Shown: one piece after another, positions 1 to 8,157 of the stretch | How the letters are laid out: every line of letters starts with the position of its first letter | Position numbering within the stretch: position 1 is the stretch's first letter | Source of the DNA: Microbacterium oryzae | GTDB lineage: Bacteria; Actinomycetota; Actinomycetes; Actinomycetales; Microbacteriaceae | NCBI RefSeq assembly: GCF_030406385.1 | Contig: NZ_JAUEPM010000001.1 | Span: 248,001-312,000 of the forward strand | DNA length: 64,000 bases | Direction of reading: 5' to 3' | Notes under the pieces: generated by a model | What the model was told of the DNA's origin: nothing | Seen by the model: only the letters and a program-made list of their open reading frames with translations | Databases searched by the model: none | Position numbers and translations under genes: made by a program

Positions 1-258
1 CCCAGCGTCGTCCACGATCTCGAGCGCGGACCCGGAAGCCGCAGCGCGCGACGCCACGAGGTTCGCGTTGACGATCGCCTGCGCGACGCCCGCGGCCGCC
101 GCCTGGGAGACGGTCGGCGTCGCGGCGATGATCCCGGCCGCGACCGGCCCGATGCGCTCTTCGACTGCGACCTGCGCGTGCGACGCTGTGCGCCGGATGT
201 TCGCCGCGGTCGTCAGATCAGACGCGGCATCGAACTCGCCGTAGTAGACCAGAGCCAT
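1..258 (-). CDS. Phage tail-tip protein, N-terminal 86 codons (partial)
   Basis: The start codon at 258 overlaps the stop of the upstream gene by one base, and the frame stays open to the window edge. The visible 86 residues begin MALVYYGEFDAASDLTTAAN and continue as an alanine-rich, probably helical segment. The first four residues match the start of the gene upstream. Its position after the tail peptidase suggests a distal tail or receptor-binding component, but no family is recognised. The gene continues beyond base 1. Confidence 0.6.
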   Translation of the reverse strand, partial: MALVYYGEFDAASDLTTAANIRRTASHAQVAVEERIGPVAAGIIAATPTVSQAAAAGVAQAIVNANLVASRAAASGSALEIVDDAG

Positions 259-704
259 CAGGCGTTCCCTCCCTCAGGACCCCACACCCGGACCTTGGGT
301 CCGGTGAGGTCGAAGTAGACGACGTCGTGCAGCTGCTCCGGCGGAGCCCCCCACCCGTACAGCACGCCGTTGATGTGCACTGCCGGTGGGAGCTCCTCGA
401 TGGGTCCGCCCTTGCCGGGGAAGATCGCCCGCCACTCGCAGTACCCCGTCCGGTCGTTCTCGCTCGTCGCGCCGTCCGTGAGCCAGTCCATGAACGGCAC
501 GAACAGCAGGCCCGCCGTCGACTCGAGCTGCACGGATCCCGCGCCTGTCGTCGGGTCGAGGCTCCCCCACACTTCCCGGTTGGTCATGAGACCGTTCGCG
601 AACGACGTCTGCAGGGGCCGGAACCCAACGCGAGGCTGTCGCGACGCCGGGATCACCTCCCGGTTGTGGTTCCACGCGTTGTAGGTGATGGTCACCAGAG
701 CCAT
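258..704 (-). CDS. Phage tail-associated protein of unknown function
   Basis: This 148-residue protein has no signal peptide, membrane segment or recognised domain. It is rich in aromatic and beta-forming residues, as expected of a tail or fibre component. A GGGAGAG ribosome-binding site lies 5-6 nt before the ATG at 704. Its stop overlaps the next gene's start. It sits downstream of the tail hub and M23-like protein and is separated from them by the plus-strand cassette at 751-1313, so the late operon is interrupted here. Tail function is inferred from position only. Confidence 0.65.
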   Translation of the reverse strand: MALVTITYNAWNHNREVIPASRQPRVGFRPLQTSFANGLMTNREVWGSLDPTTGAGSVQLESTAGLLFVPFMDWLTDGATSENDRTGYCEWRAIFPGKGGPIEELPPAVHINGVLYGWGAPPEQLHDVVYFDLTGPKVRVWGPEGGNA

Positions 705-714
705 GCGCTCTCCC

Positions 715-750
715 TTGCATTTGTGGCCACAGTGGCCCTACGATTGCGGC
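715..750 (+). promoter_or_regulatory. Leaderless promoter for the RHH regulator gene
   Basis: A TTGCAT -35 (715-720), an 18-bp spacer and a TACGAT -10 (739-744) lie so that transcription would start at the ATG itself (751), six bases after the -10. There is no Shine-Dalgarno sequence, consistent with a leaderless mRNA as is common in actinobacteria. The call rests on hexamer matches and spacing. Confidence 0.6.
725..737. promoter_or_regulatory. Operator-like palindrome between -35 and -10
   Basis: GGCCAC-A-GTGGCC is a 13-bp inverted repeat with perfect 6-bp arms, placed inside the promoter spacer upstream of a ribbon-helix-helix gene. Dimeric RHH proteins commonly bind such repeats, so negative autoregulation is the simplest reading. 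Confidence 0.5.
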
Positions 751-891
751 ATGAGCGAAACGCCCATCCGGAAGGTCCGAGTCGCGGACGACATTTGGAA
801 GCCCGCCGACGAAGCCGCCAAACGGAACGGCGAGAATCTGTCCGTCGTCATCCGGCGAGCGCTCATCACCTACACCCGGGAGAACTCATGA
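751..891 (+). CDS. Ribbon-helix-helix (CopG/Arc-like) DNA-binding protein
   Basis: The ATG at 751 gives a 46-residue protein; a longer reading from 685 would add residues that overlap the promoter. The sequence has a short basic beta segment (PIRKVRVADDIW) followed by two helices, the fold expected of a minimal RHH dimer. Its stop overlaps the start of the exported-protein gene (ATGA, 888-891), so the two are translationally coupled. It lies opposite to the late tail genes and has its own leaderless promoter with a palindrome in the spacer, so it probably controls its own two-gene unit. The RHH assignment is by pattern only. Confidence 0.7.
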   Translation: MSETPIRKVRVADDIWKPADEAAKRNGENLSVVIRRALITYTRENS

Positions 892-1313
892 AGCGCGCCA
901 CTCTCGCGACCACCATCACCGCCGCAGCCGTCATCGTCGGAGGTGGCACCGCCAGCGCGTTCGCGCTCGCGCAGGACCAGCGCACCCCGGATACCACCGT
1001 GCAGTCCGCAACGGCCGAGCCGACGCCTGAGGTAACGCCGACCGGGACGCCAGAGGCGGTAGAGACGCCGGCGCCCAGCGCGGAGCCGACACCTCAGGCC
1101 ACGTACAGCGAGGGTGAGGCGTTCCTCATCGAGGTCACGCAGCGGGATCTACCCGAGCTGGCACTCACTGGCCAAGAGATCCTCGATGCCGCATTCGAAG
1201 TGTGTGCAACACCAAACGCTGGTCCCGTCGTCCCCACCGATCGCTTCACTTCAGCGAGTGAGGACCAGATCATCCAGTTCCGCGTGAATGCGGAGTACCA
1301 CGTCTGCGACTAA
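888..1313 (+). CDS. Exported accessory protein of the prophage
   Basis: This 141-residue protein starts at an ATG overlapping the RHH stop codon. It has a Sec signal peptide (basic start, hydrophobic core about residues 5-28, possible cleavage after the ALA near residue 30), a Thr/Pro/Glu-rich linker (about 35-75), and a compact C-terminal domain containing two cysteines that could form a disulphide. The layout recalls DUF732-like secreted actinobacterial proteins, but that is only a resemblance. It ends tail-to-tail on the tail-peptidase gene, whose stop it overlaps. As a lysogen-expressed secreted protein it may alter the host surface. Confidence 0.75.
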   Translation: MKRATLATTITAAAVIVGGGTASAFALAQDQRTPDTTVQSATAEPTPEVTPTGTPEAVETPAPSAEPTPQATYSEGEAFLIEVTQRDLPELALTGQEILDAAFEVCATPNAGPVVPTDRFTSASEDQIIQFRVNAEYHVCD

Positions 1314-2599
1314 GCCGCGAGCATGTACGCGTAGAAGTCATCGAGAGCAGATGCGCCGGGGAACAGTCCCGTGTATCCGCGCTTGAAGCTGACGTGCGTG
1401 TGCGGCCCGTAGCCCGCCTCGCTGCCCTTCCCGGACCCGCCGGAGTACGCGAGGACCTGCCCCTGCGTGACCGTCTGCCCGACGCTCACCTCGATGGTCG
1501 AGTTGTGGAGGAACCGGAACCAGTCGCCGGCATCCGTCACAAGGGTGACGTAGCGGCCCGCATCTCCCGAGGTCGAGGTCCAGGTGTCGACGATGGTCCC
1601 GGGGCCGGGTGCCCAGATGGGCGTCCCTGGTGGGCACCACCAGTCGATGCCCGGTTCCGCGGAGCCTCGCGCGACGTGCGCGGCGTAGTCGTCGCCTAGG
1701 GTCCAGGCGTTGGGGTCGACGGGGTAGATGTATCCGGCGGCGTTGTCGCCGGGCTCTCCCGGTGTGCCGGGGTTTCCCGGCCCGCCGCTCGCGAGCTTGA
1801 CGAGTCGGTTGTCGTCGTCAACTCCGAGGTATCGCCCGCCCGCTCCGTCAGGGACGCCGACAACGTAGATGCCCTCCTCGATGTTGGGATCCGTCTCTTC
1901 CACGAGGATCAGCGAGCGGCTCGATGTCGAGACCGCGACTTGCGTCTCCGTCAGCGTGACGTGCGTGCCGCCGGTGAACATCTCGATCTGTCCGCCGTCG
2001 TCGTGCGAGAAGACTTGCGCACCGTTGTCGAAGATGATCGCGCCGTCGCCCTCGGTGGGGTCGATGGTGAGCTTCCCCGCATTGACCTTTCCCGTCTGGC
2101 CGTCGAGGACGACCTGAGCGGCTCCCACGCCGACGGTGACCTTCCCGCCGGAACCGGGCGTGATGAGGACGTTGCCGACCTTGATGCGCCCATCGCCGAG
2201 CACCTCAAGGTTGCCGGTCAGATCGAGGTCGCCCGTGACGTCCACGTCGCCGGCGATGTCGCCGGGACCGTTGAACTCCCACGCGCCGTTCTGCGTCCAC
2301 TTGCCCTCAGCGACCACGTCGCCCGTGATCGCACCGTTTCCAGAGAACCGCCACTCCCCCGTGACGTTCAGGTTCCCGGAGATCGTCACAGGGCCCGTGA
2401 TCGACGTGGTGCCCTCGACCTGGAGGTAGCCGACGATCTCCACCCGCCCGCCAGAGTCGACGCGGAGGGTGCCGCCGATGAACCGCATGCGGCCCTTCGT
2501 GATCGACGAGTTCCCCAGCTGGGCACCGGACTCGAGGCGCTCGATGCGGCGGACGATCTGCTGGATCCAGCCCCATGCGTCCTTGAGGTCACGCAGCAC
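1310..2599 (-). CDS. Tail protein with C-terminal M23-like peptidase domain
   Basis: The GTG at 2599, preceded by GGAGG, gives 429 residues; an upstream start would lie inside the previous gene. Order: a short helical N-terminus; about 120 residues of G-N-L-x-V-T-G type repeats likely to form a beta-helix; a glycine-rich segment with a short collagen-like GxP run; and an M23-like domain from about residue 285. In that domain the H-x-H motif (HTH, 400-402), H365 and Asp319 are present, but the usual first zinc histidine reads Glu315. M23 domains on tails locally open peptidoglycan during DNA entry; whether this one is active is open. The start overlaps the tail-hub stop. Confidence 0.8.
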   Translation of the reverse strand: MLRDLKDAWGWIQQIVRRIERLESGAQLGNSSITKGRMRFIGGTLRVDSGGRVEIVGYLQVEGTTSITGPVTISGNLNVTGEWRFSGNGAITGDVVAEGKWTQNGAWEFNGPGDIAGDVDVTGDLDLTGNLEVLGDGRIKVGNVLITPGSGGKVTVGVGAAQVVLDGQTGKVNAGKLTIDPTEGDGAIIFDNGAQVFSHDDGGQIEMFTGGTHVTLTETQVAVSTSSRSLILVEETDPNIEEGIYVVGVPDGAGGRYLGVDDDNRLVKLASGGPGNPGTPGEPGDNAAGYIYPVDPNAWTLGDDYAAHVARGSAEPGIDWWCPPGTPIWAPGPGTIVDTWTSTSGDAGRYVTLVTDAGDWFRFLHNSTIEVSVGQTVTQGQVLAYSGGSGKGSEAGYGPHTHVSFKRGYTGLFPGASALDDFYAYMLAA

Positions 2600-3656
2600 G
2601 CTGCACCTCCACTTCGATGATCCGCGACGTGACCTTGCCCTTCGCGGAGATGACACGCAGCTCGTGCGTCCCGTCGGGAATGACCGGCTCACCCTGCGAG
2701 TAGATCGACCAGCCGCGGGCCGGGAGCGCGTGCTCAGGCGACCATTCGTCGCTGATGTGGAATTGGCCGATGGACCACTGCACGAGCGGGTCCTGGTCCT
2801 CCCTCAGCCCCGCCTCAGTCGCAGCCGTGAGACGGTCGCCGACGAGATCCGGGTACTCCTTCTTCGTGTCGCGCACGATGATGTCCTGCCCGGTCGTCGA
2901 CCCGGCCCACGCGACCTTCTGGTCCTGCTCCATCCCGTCGCCGAGACCCTGCACGCCGGTGACCTCGCTCGACCCGTCCACCGTGTACGTGATGTGTTCG
3001 ATCGGGATCTCCGGCGCCTGCAGGATGAACTTCGTCCGGCCGAGGATGATCTTCGACGCGACGACCGTCTGGAAGCGCACCTGGTCCCCGGCGAGGTAGG
3101 GCCGGAAGTAGACCTCGAACCCTTCCTCCTCGATCTGCTGCAGCAGGTCGGAGATGCGCAGCTTCCGCCAGAACTCCCACGTCTGCGAGATCGTCCCGGA
3201 CCCGTCGGCGGGGAGGTCGATGGGCAGTGCCCACTCGGCGGACCACTGCATCATGCGCGCGAGGATCGCCCGCACCGCGCCGGACGCCGACCTGTTCGTA
3301 ATCGTCAGGGTGCCGTTTTCGTACTGGTTCACGCCGTAGGTGAGCCGCCACATCGTCTCGATGCGGATCTCCACCGTGGAGACGGTGAGCGTCTGCGCGT
3401 CGCGGGCGTGGGAGTAGGTCTCGATCTTCCCCGCGTAGAGGACGATGCCGCCCGCGATGACGGCGAGGCCGCGCGCGTTCGGCCGGAACGTGGCGGCCAC
3501 GTTCGTGACTGGCCGTTCCTCGTCGTCGGTCTTCCACACAGCGTCGGAGGTTCCGTTGCCGAGCAGATCGGTCGACCATGTGTGCTCGGACGGGAAGACC
3601 CTACGGATCCGGTCGCCCGTGCGCAGGTTGAAAAGCCACGTCTCCTGATCGGCCAC
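2589..3656 (-). CDS. Phage tail hub/baseplate-type minor tail protein
   Basis: This 355-residue protein lies directly after the distal tail protein, the usual place of the tail-associated hub (Tal/Gp37-like) in actinophage siphoviruses. Its mixed alpha/beta sequence with mid-region TWEFWRKLRISDLLQQIEEE and a C-terminal beta-rich end fits Siphovirus Gp37-like proteins, which form the ring at the tail tip. There is no membrane segment. The gap to the Dit gene is 10 bp. Family assignment is from gene order and general resemblance. Confidence 0.7.
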   Translation of the reverse strand: MADQETWLFNLRTGDRIRRVFPSEHTWSTDLLGNGTSDAVWKTDDEERPVTNVAATFRPNARGLAVIAGGIVLYAGKIETYSHARDAQTLTVSTVEIRIETMWRLTYGVNQYENGTLTITNRSASGAVRAILARMMQWSAEWALPIDLPADGSGTISQTWEFWRKLRISDLLQQIEEEGFEVYFRPYLAGDQVRFQTVVASKIILGRTKFILQAPEIPIEHITYTVDGSSEVTGVQGLGDGMEQDQKVAWAGSTTGQDIIVRDTKKEYPDLVGDRLTAATEAGLREDQDPLVQWSIGQFHISDEWSPEHALPARGWSIYSQGEPVIPDGTHELRVISAKGKVTSRIIEVEVQRAA

Positions 3657-3666
3657 GTCGACCCCC

Positions 3667-4443
3667 TCACACGAACGTCGTCGGCGTCAGCACCCGCCCG
3701 GGCGCCGACAAGGTGTGCGCCCAGGACGCCCCGACGGGGACTGCCCAGATCGCGCCGGTCACGGTCGCTGTGTCGGTGACGTCGACGCCGTTCCGGGTCA
3801 GGCGGCCGGTGCGCATGTCGAACCGGTGCGTCCCGCCCGCTGGCGCGCCGCTGACCTGCAGCGTCCCGCCCGGGCTCGTCACCGACCATGCGGCCGGTGC
3901 GTTCGGGATCTCGATGACCGGGTGCGCGGGGAAGTTCCCGTACTGGAACGCGAGCGCGCTCGTCGCCGTCCCCGTCTCTGGTGCCGTCTTGACGTCGCCG
4001 TACTTCCGCGGGTCCGCGAACACGAACTGCAACTGCCCCGACGACCGCAGGTAGCGGCCGTGCCGGACACCCTGGTCCTCCGCTTCCGCGACGAGCGTGC
4101 GCCCGAGCGCGTGGAGCTCCTGCCCCTGATGATCGATGGTGACCTTCAGCCGGCCGCCGTCAGCCCCCACACCGGTGAGAATCTGCGACAGCGTCCGCAG
4201 CATGTCGACCGTCTTCGCGATAATCCACACGTCGACCGTCAGGACACGGGCACCGAGGTAGACGGGCACGTCGTGGTCGCCGTGCTCGACGGCGCGCGCG
4301 ACCTGCTCGCGCCGGCGGTCCGTGATGCCTTCCCACCCCTGGAAACCGTTCGGCTTCACGAAGATGCCCTCGACGCGGTCGCGGGTCGGGCAGCCGCGGA
4401 TGACTGCCCGACCCGCCCGGATCTCGAGGATGCCTCCCGTCAT
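3667..4443 (-). CDS. Distal tail protein (Dit-like)
   Basis: The ATG at 4443 overlaps the tape-measure stop (ATGA), giving 258 residues; longer readings run inside the tape-measure gene. The N-terminal half contains the pattern of siphovirus Dit proteins (G-F-Q-G-W-E-G-I near residue 33, then V-Y-L-G-A-R-V-L) and the C-terminal half is a beta-rich, galectin-like region. Dit forms the hexameric ring joining the tail tube to the tip. Position immediately after the tape measure supports the call. Confidence 0.75.
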   Translation of the reverse strand: MTGGILEIRAGRAVIRGCPTRDRVEGIFVKPNGFQGWEGITDRRREQVARAVEHGDHDVPVYLGARVLTVDVWIIAKTVDMLRTLSQILTGVGADGGRLKVTIDHQGQELHALGRTLVAEAEDQGVRHGRYLRSSGQLQFVFADPRKYGDVKTAPETGTATSALAFQYGNFPAHPVIEIPNAPAAWSVTSPGGTLQVSGAPAGGTHRFDMRTGRLTRNGVDVTDTATVTGAIWAVPVGASWAHTLSAPGRVLTPTTFV

Positions 4444-7340
4444 CGGACACCCGCCCTTCGAGCCACAGCGGACAGGCGCTGCCCGGTGGCCTGGATGCCG
4501 ACCTCGGGGTCGACGTGCGCGAACTGGTTGTTCTGGATGAACGTCGACCCGCCTCCGCTGCCGGCGTTCGCCGCCGCAGAGCCGCTGACAGTGGCCGCGG
4601 CGGACACCGTCGCGGAGACGGCGTCCATGGCCCGCTGCGCCTTTCCCGACGCGTTCCGCGCCATCGACACCAGCGAGTCCCCGAAGGCGGGCGCCTCGTC
4701 CTCGACACCGCCGACAGCGCCCTCGACGAGGTTCACACCCGCGCCGCGCATGAGGCGCGACGGGGAGTGGATGCCGAAGAAGTCGGTGAACCCGTCCCAC
4801 GCCGTCGACGCGAGGTCGCCGATCATATCGCCGACGTTCCCGATCATCGAGCCGAGCCCGTCGATCAGGCCCTGCACGATGTCCTTCCCGAGCTGCGCCC
4901 AGTCGATGTCGGCCAGGCCGTTCCAGATCGCGTCGACGATCTGCGGGAGCATCGCGACGATCTGCGGGATCGCGGTAATGAGTCCCTCGATGAGCGCGAG
5001 GATGAGCGTGATGCCCGCCTCGATCAGCTGAGGGAGCATCGTGATCAGCCCGGCCACGAGCCGCACCACGAGCTCCACCGCTGTGACGAGCAGCTGCGGG
5101 AGCGCGTTCAGCAGACCGAGGGTGAGCGCCAGCAGCAGCTGGATGCCCGCCTCGATCAGCATCGGCAGGTTCGCCACCAGTGCCGACAGCAGGCCCATGA
5201 CCAGCTGCAGCGCCGCCTCGAGCAGAAGCGGCAGCGCGGTGATGAGCCCGGTGACCACCGCCATGAGCAGCGTGATGCCGCCCTCGATGATGACGGGCAG
5301 AGCGGCGATGATCGCGGTCAGCAGGCCGTTGACCAGCTGCAGGGCCGCCTGCACGAGCAGCGGCAGGGCGAGCACGATGCCCTGGATGAGCGACGTGACC
5401 AGCCCCACTGCGGCCGTGATGATCGTGGGCAGCGCCGACACGATCCCCGCGATGAGCGCCTGGACGAGCGTCAGCGCGGCGCCCGTGATCTGCGGCACGA
5501 GGGCGGGCAGCCCGGCGACGAGATTCGACACCAGCCCCGTCACGCTGGACACGAGCCCGCCGAGGTCCGCTCCCGAGAGCGCGAGCCCGGCGAGACCGGC
5601 CGCGACGATCCCGAGCGGCGACCCGAGCGCGGCGAGCGCCCCGCCGAGGCCCGGCAGGAGCGCGCCGAGCGGGCCGAGGCTCGAGACGATCGACGCCAGC
5701 CCACCCGCGCCGAGAGCGGCGACGAGGGGGGCGACGAGCCCGGCGATGTTCGGAATCGCGTCCCGGACTGCTGTGAACGCGTCCCGCACGCCGAAGAGGA
5801 ATCCGACGAGGGCCGAGTCCTCCTCGACGTTGAACATCTCGCGGAACCGGCTCGTGAAGTCGCCCGTGGTGAGCAGGAGCACCAGCTCCCGCACCTTTAG
5901 CAGGAGCCCCACGATTGGGGCGTCCTCCTCGACGTTGAACGCTTCCCGGAACGCGCCAGTGAAGTCGCCCCGGCCGAGGAGCGACACGAGCCCCTCGACA
6001 CCCTTGGAGGTGCGGTCGAAGAACGCGGTGAACCCGTTCGCGGCGCCCGACAGAGCGCCGGTGATGAGGGGCTTCAGCGGGGTGATGGTCTTCACCAGGC
6101 CGCCGGTGATCGAGGCGTCGAGGTTGCCCATCGCGCCCTCGATGGTCTTCGTCGAGGTCGCAGCCTCACGAGCGACGTCGGTCATGCCGAGGTCGAGGAT
6201 CGCGGCGTTGAACTCCTCGGCGGAGATCTGCCCCTCGGCCATCGCGTCGCGGAAGTTGCCCGTGTACGCGCCAGTGCTCTTCAGCGCGTCCTGCAGCTTC
6301 CCGGCCGCGCCGGGGATGGCGTCGGCGAGCTGGTTCCAGTTCTCCGTCGTCAGCTTCCCCTGACCGGCGGTCTGGGTCAGCACCATGCCGACGGACTTGA
6401 ACGTCTCCGCGTTGCCGCCGGCGACGGCGTTCAGGTTGCCGCCCGCCTCGGCGAGCCGGTCGAAGTCCTTCACGCTGTTCGCCGCAAGCTGCGCGGTCAC
6501 GGACTGGATGTCGGACAGCTCGTAGACGGTCTGGTCGGCGTACTTCTGCGTGCTCGCGGTGAGGGCGTCGATCTGGCCGGTGTCGATGCCGGCGAAGCTC
6601 AGGGTGCTGCGGAACTTGTCCACGGCGTCCGACGCGCGCACGGCGTCGGGGGCGAGCGAGCCGATCTTCGCGCCGATGACGCCCAGGGCGACGCCGGAAG
6701 CGGTCTGCGCCGCCTCGAACCCGCTCGACAGGGCGGACCCGATCGCGCTACCCGCTGACCGGGCCGCACCGACCACGCCCGAGAGGCCCGCGGCCGCCGC
6801 GGAGCGGAAGCCGGCGAGGCGCCCAGCGCCGCGCTGCGCGGACCCTGCGGCCGCGTCAGTGGCGCCCTTCACGGCGTCCTGCGCGGACTTCAGCCGGTTC
6901 GATGCCGCCACGACGGTATCCGTCGCGGCGAGGTGCTGGCGGCGGGCGGCCGCGAGGCGCTCCTCCGCGGCCACGGCCTGCGAGGATGCCGCGCCGGACT
7001 TCGCTATCGCTTCCTGCAGCCGCACCTCGGCGATGCGCACCTTGCCGACTTCGTCCTGCTGCTTCAGCCGGGCCTTCGACAGCGCGGATGCGGCCGAGGC
7101 GACCTCGGACTTCAGCTTGCCGAGCGCGGCCGCTCCGACGTCGCCCGCGGACGTGGTGAGCGCCTGCTTCATGTCGCGGCCGAGGGCGCGGCCCGCGCGG
7201 GTGCCGGCGCCCTTGAAGCCGCCCTCGAACGTCTTCGCGCCGCGCGCGCCCGCGTCGCGGGTCTCCTTCGCGACCCTCGACTTGAACCCGGTGAGGACCG
7301 GGAAGATGCTGACGTGACCGGAGCCGACCTCAGACGACAT
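4440..7340 (-). CDS. Tape measure protein
   Basis: The ATG at 7340 has GAGGGGG six bases upstream and is preferred over a GTG at 7358; the product is 966 residues. A helical, basic N-terminus is followed by a TP901-type tape-measure core (roughly 210-430), a duplicated 35-residue unit around GDFT..FRE.FNVEED (about 460-530), and nine consecutive 22-residue hydrophobic repeats with a near-invariant Pro at position 7 (residues 610-807). A C-terminal segment (GIHSPSRLM) is typical of tape measures. The protein sets tail length and is ejected with the DNA; the hydrophobic repeats may insert into the host membrane. Confidence 0.95.
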   Translation of the reverse strand: MSSEVGSGHVSIFPVLTGFKSRVAKETRDAGARGAKTFEGGFKGAGTRAGRALGRDMKQALTTSAGDVGAAALGKLKSEVASAASALSKARLKQQDEVGKVRIAEVRLQEAIAKSGAASSQAVAAEERLAAARRQHLAATDTVVAASNRLKSAQDAVKGATDAAAGSAQRGAGRLAGFRSAAAAGLSGVVGAARSAGSAIGSALSSGFEAAQTASGVALGVIGAKIGSLAPDAVRASDAVDKFRSTLSFAGIDTGQIDALTASTQKYADQTVYELSDIQSVTAQLAANSVKDFDRLAEAGGNLNAVAGGNAETFKSVGMVLTQTAGQGKLTTENWNQLADAIPGAAGKLQDALKSTGAYTGNFRDAMAEGQISAEEFNAAILDLGMTDVAREAATSTKTIEGAMGNLDASITGGLVKTITPLKPLITGALSGAANGFTAFFDRTSKGVEGLVSLLGRGDFTGAFREAFNVEEDAPIVGLLLKVRELVLLLTTGDFTSRFREMFNVEEDSALVGFLFGVRDAFTAVRDAIPNIAGLVAPLVAALGAGGLASIVSSLGPLGALLPGLGGALAALGSPLGIVAAGLAGLALSGADLGGLVSSVTGLVSNLVAGLPALVPQITGAALTLVQALIAGIVSALPTIITAAVGLVTSLIQGIVLALPLLVQAALQLVNGLLTAIIAALPVIIEGGITLLMAVVTGLITALPLLLEAALQLVMGLLSALVANLPMLIEAGIQLLLALTLGLLNALPQLLVTAVELVVRLVAGLITMLPQLIEAGITLILALIEGLITAIPQIVAMLPQIVDAIWNGLADIDWAQLGKDIVQGLIDGLGSMIGNVGDMIGDLASTAWDGFTDFFGIHSPSRLMRGAGVNLVEGAVGGVEDEAPAFGDSLVSMARNASGKAQRAMDAVSATVSAAATVSGSAAANAGSGGGSTFIQNNQFAHVDPEVGIQATGQRLSAVARRAGVR
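4920..5513 (-). repeat. Nine tandem 66-bp units inside the tape measure gene
   Basis: Each unit encodes 22 residues of the pattern G-L-x-x-A-L-P-x-L-I-x-A-A-L-x-L-L-x-x-L-L-x. The nine units are contiguous and in perfect register; the proline at position 7 is present in all nine. The DNA units have diverged, so selection is on the protein pattern. Confidence 0.85.
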
Positions 7341-7354
7341 CAGCACCCCCTCGG

Positions 7355-7723
7355 TCACTCCGCGAAGACGATCCCGGAGTCCAGTTCCGCCTCAGCGGCT
7401 GCGATTTCGTCGGTGGTCGCTCGCGTCTCGTCCTGCCGCTTCGGGCTCTGCATCACCCACGGCATGACCTTCCGCGCGGCCTTCTCGTTGCCGATCTGCG
7501 CGATCAGCGTGAGGAGGTCGGGCATGCTCGCCGGGTACGCCCAGTCGGCGAGCTCCGCGCCGAGCGCGGTGGACGGGTCGCCGGATGCTTCCTCGATGAG
7601 GAGCTTCGCTTCACCCCAGGAGAGGCCGTCGCCCAGATCGGACAGACCGACGCCGAACGTCTCGCGCAGTGTGCGCGCGACGGTGTGGCGTCGTTCCCGG
7701 ATGATCCGGGCGACGGCGATCAT
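7355..7723 (-). CDS. Tail assembly chaperone, second frame (T-like)
   Basis: This 122-residue soluble protein lies between a small acidic protein gene and the tape measure, the constant position of the G/T chaperone pair in long-tailed phages. Its start overlaps the upstream stop (ATGA, 7720-7723). The two frames are related by a -1 shift, but no X-XXY-YYZ heptamer is visible near the end of the upstream gene, so reinitiation rather than frameshifting is likely. The C-terminus is acidic and alanine-rich. Confidence 0.65.
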   Translation of the reverse strand: MIAVARIIRERRHTVARTLRETFGVGLSDLGDGLSWGEAKLLIEEASGDPSTALGAELADWAYPASMPDLLTLIAQIGNEKAARKVMPWVMQSPKRQDETRATTDEIAAAEAELDSGIVFAE

Positions 7724-8076
7724 TCCGGGAGTGACGCCTTGGCGATGCGGCTGAACACGCGGAAGAACTTCTCCGCCATCACCGCGGTCTCCGCGAGGCT
7801 GTGCCGGGTGAACTCGGCCGTCGCCTCGTCCCCGCCGATGCGGCCCAGGAGGGTCTTGAACTGGTCGACGGGCGGGAGCCCCTCGAGGGCGTCGACGTCA
7901 TCGAGGCTGACCTCCAGCGGCATCTTCACGATGGCGCCGTCGGGGAAGCGGCCGACAAACGACTCCTCAACGATGATGTAGCGAACGTCGGGCTTGAGCG
8001 CCTCGATCGCTTTCGCCTCGTCCTCCTCCGACCAGCTGTCGAAGTCGTACTCGGGCTCGGTAGTGCGTGCAGCCAC
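7720..8076 (-). CDS. Tail assembly chaperone, first frame (G-like)
   Basis: This 118-residue acidic protein begins at a GTG (8076) with a strong AAGGAGG site. It follows the major tail protein and precedes the second chaperone gene and tape measure, matching the gpG position of lambda-like phages. The central segment (VKMPLEVSLDDVDALEG) is of a kind common in actinophage chaperones. It would coat the tape measure during tail assembly. Confidence 0.65.
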   Translation of the reverse strand: MAARTTEPEYDFDSWSEEDEAKAIEALKPDVRYIIVEESFVGRFPDGAIVKMPLEVSLDDVDALEGLPPVDQFKTLLGRIGGDEATAEFTRHSLAETAVMAEKFFRVFSRIAKASLPE

Positions 8077-8116
8077 GGTGGGCCTCCTTCATCGGGGTTC
8101 TCGGGTTCGGGTTAGA

Positions 8117-8151
8117 GCTGGCCGGGGCGACCCGATAGCACCCCGGCCAGC
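8117..8151 (-). terminator. Hairpin after the major tail protein gene
   Basis: An 11-bp perfect stem (GCTGGCCGGGG with CCCCGGCCAGC, 13-nt loop) sits in the 81-bp gap after the tail protein stop. It lacks a strong U-tract, as do many actinobacterial terminators. It probably causes partial termination or 3' stabilisation, giving high tail-protein mRNA relative to downstream genes. Confidence 0.65.
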
Positions 8152-8157
8152 GGTCTG

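Noticed and set aside
327..1313. N-terminally extended form of the exported protein
   Set aside because: The extension crosses the RHH gene and the minus-strand tail gene; the signal peptide begins at 888.
7720..8076. Programmed frameshift between the two tail chaperone genes
   Set aside because: The frames differ by -1, but no X-XXY-YYZ heptamer is found near the end of the first gene; ATGA overlap suffices.
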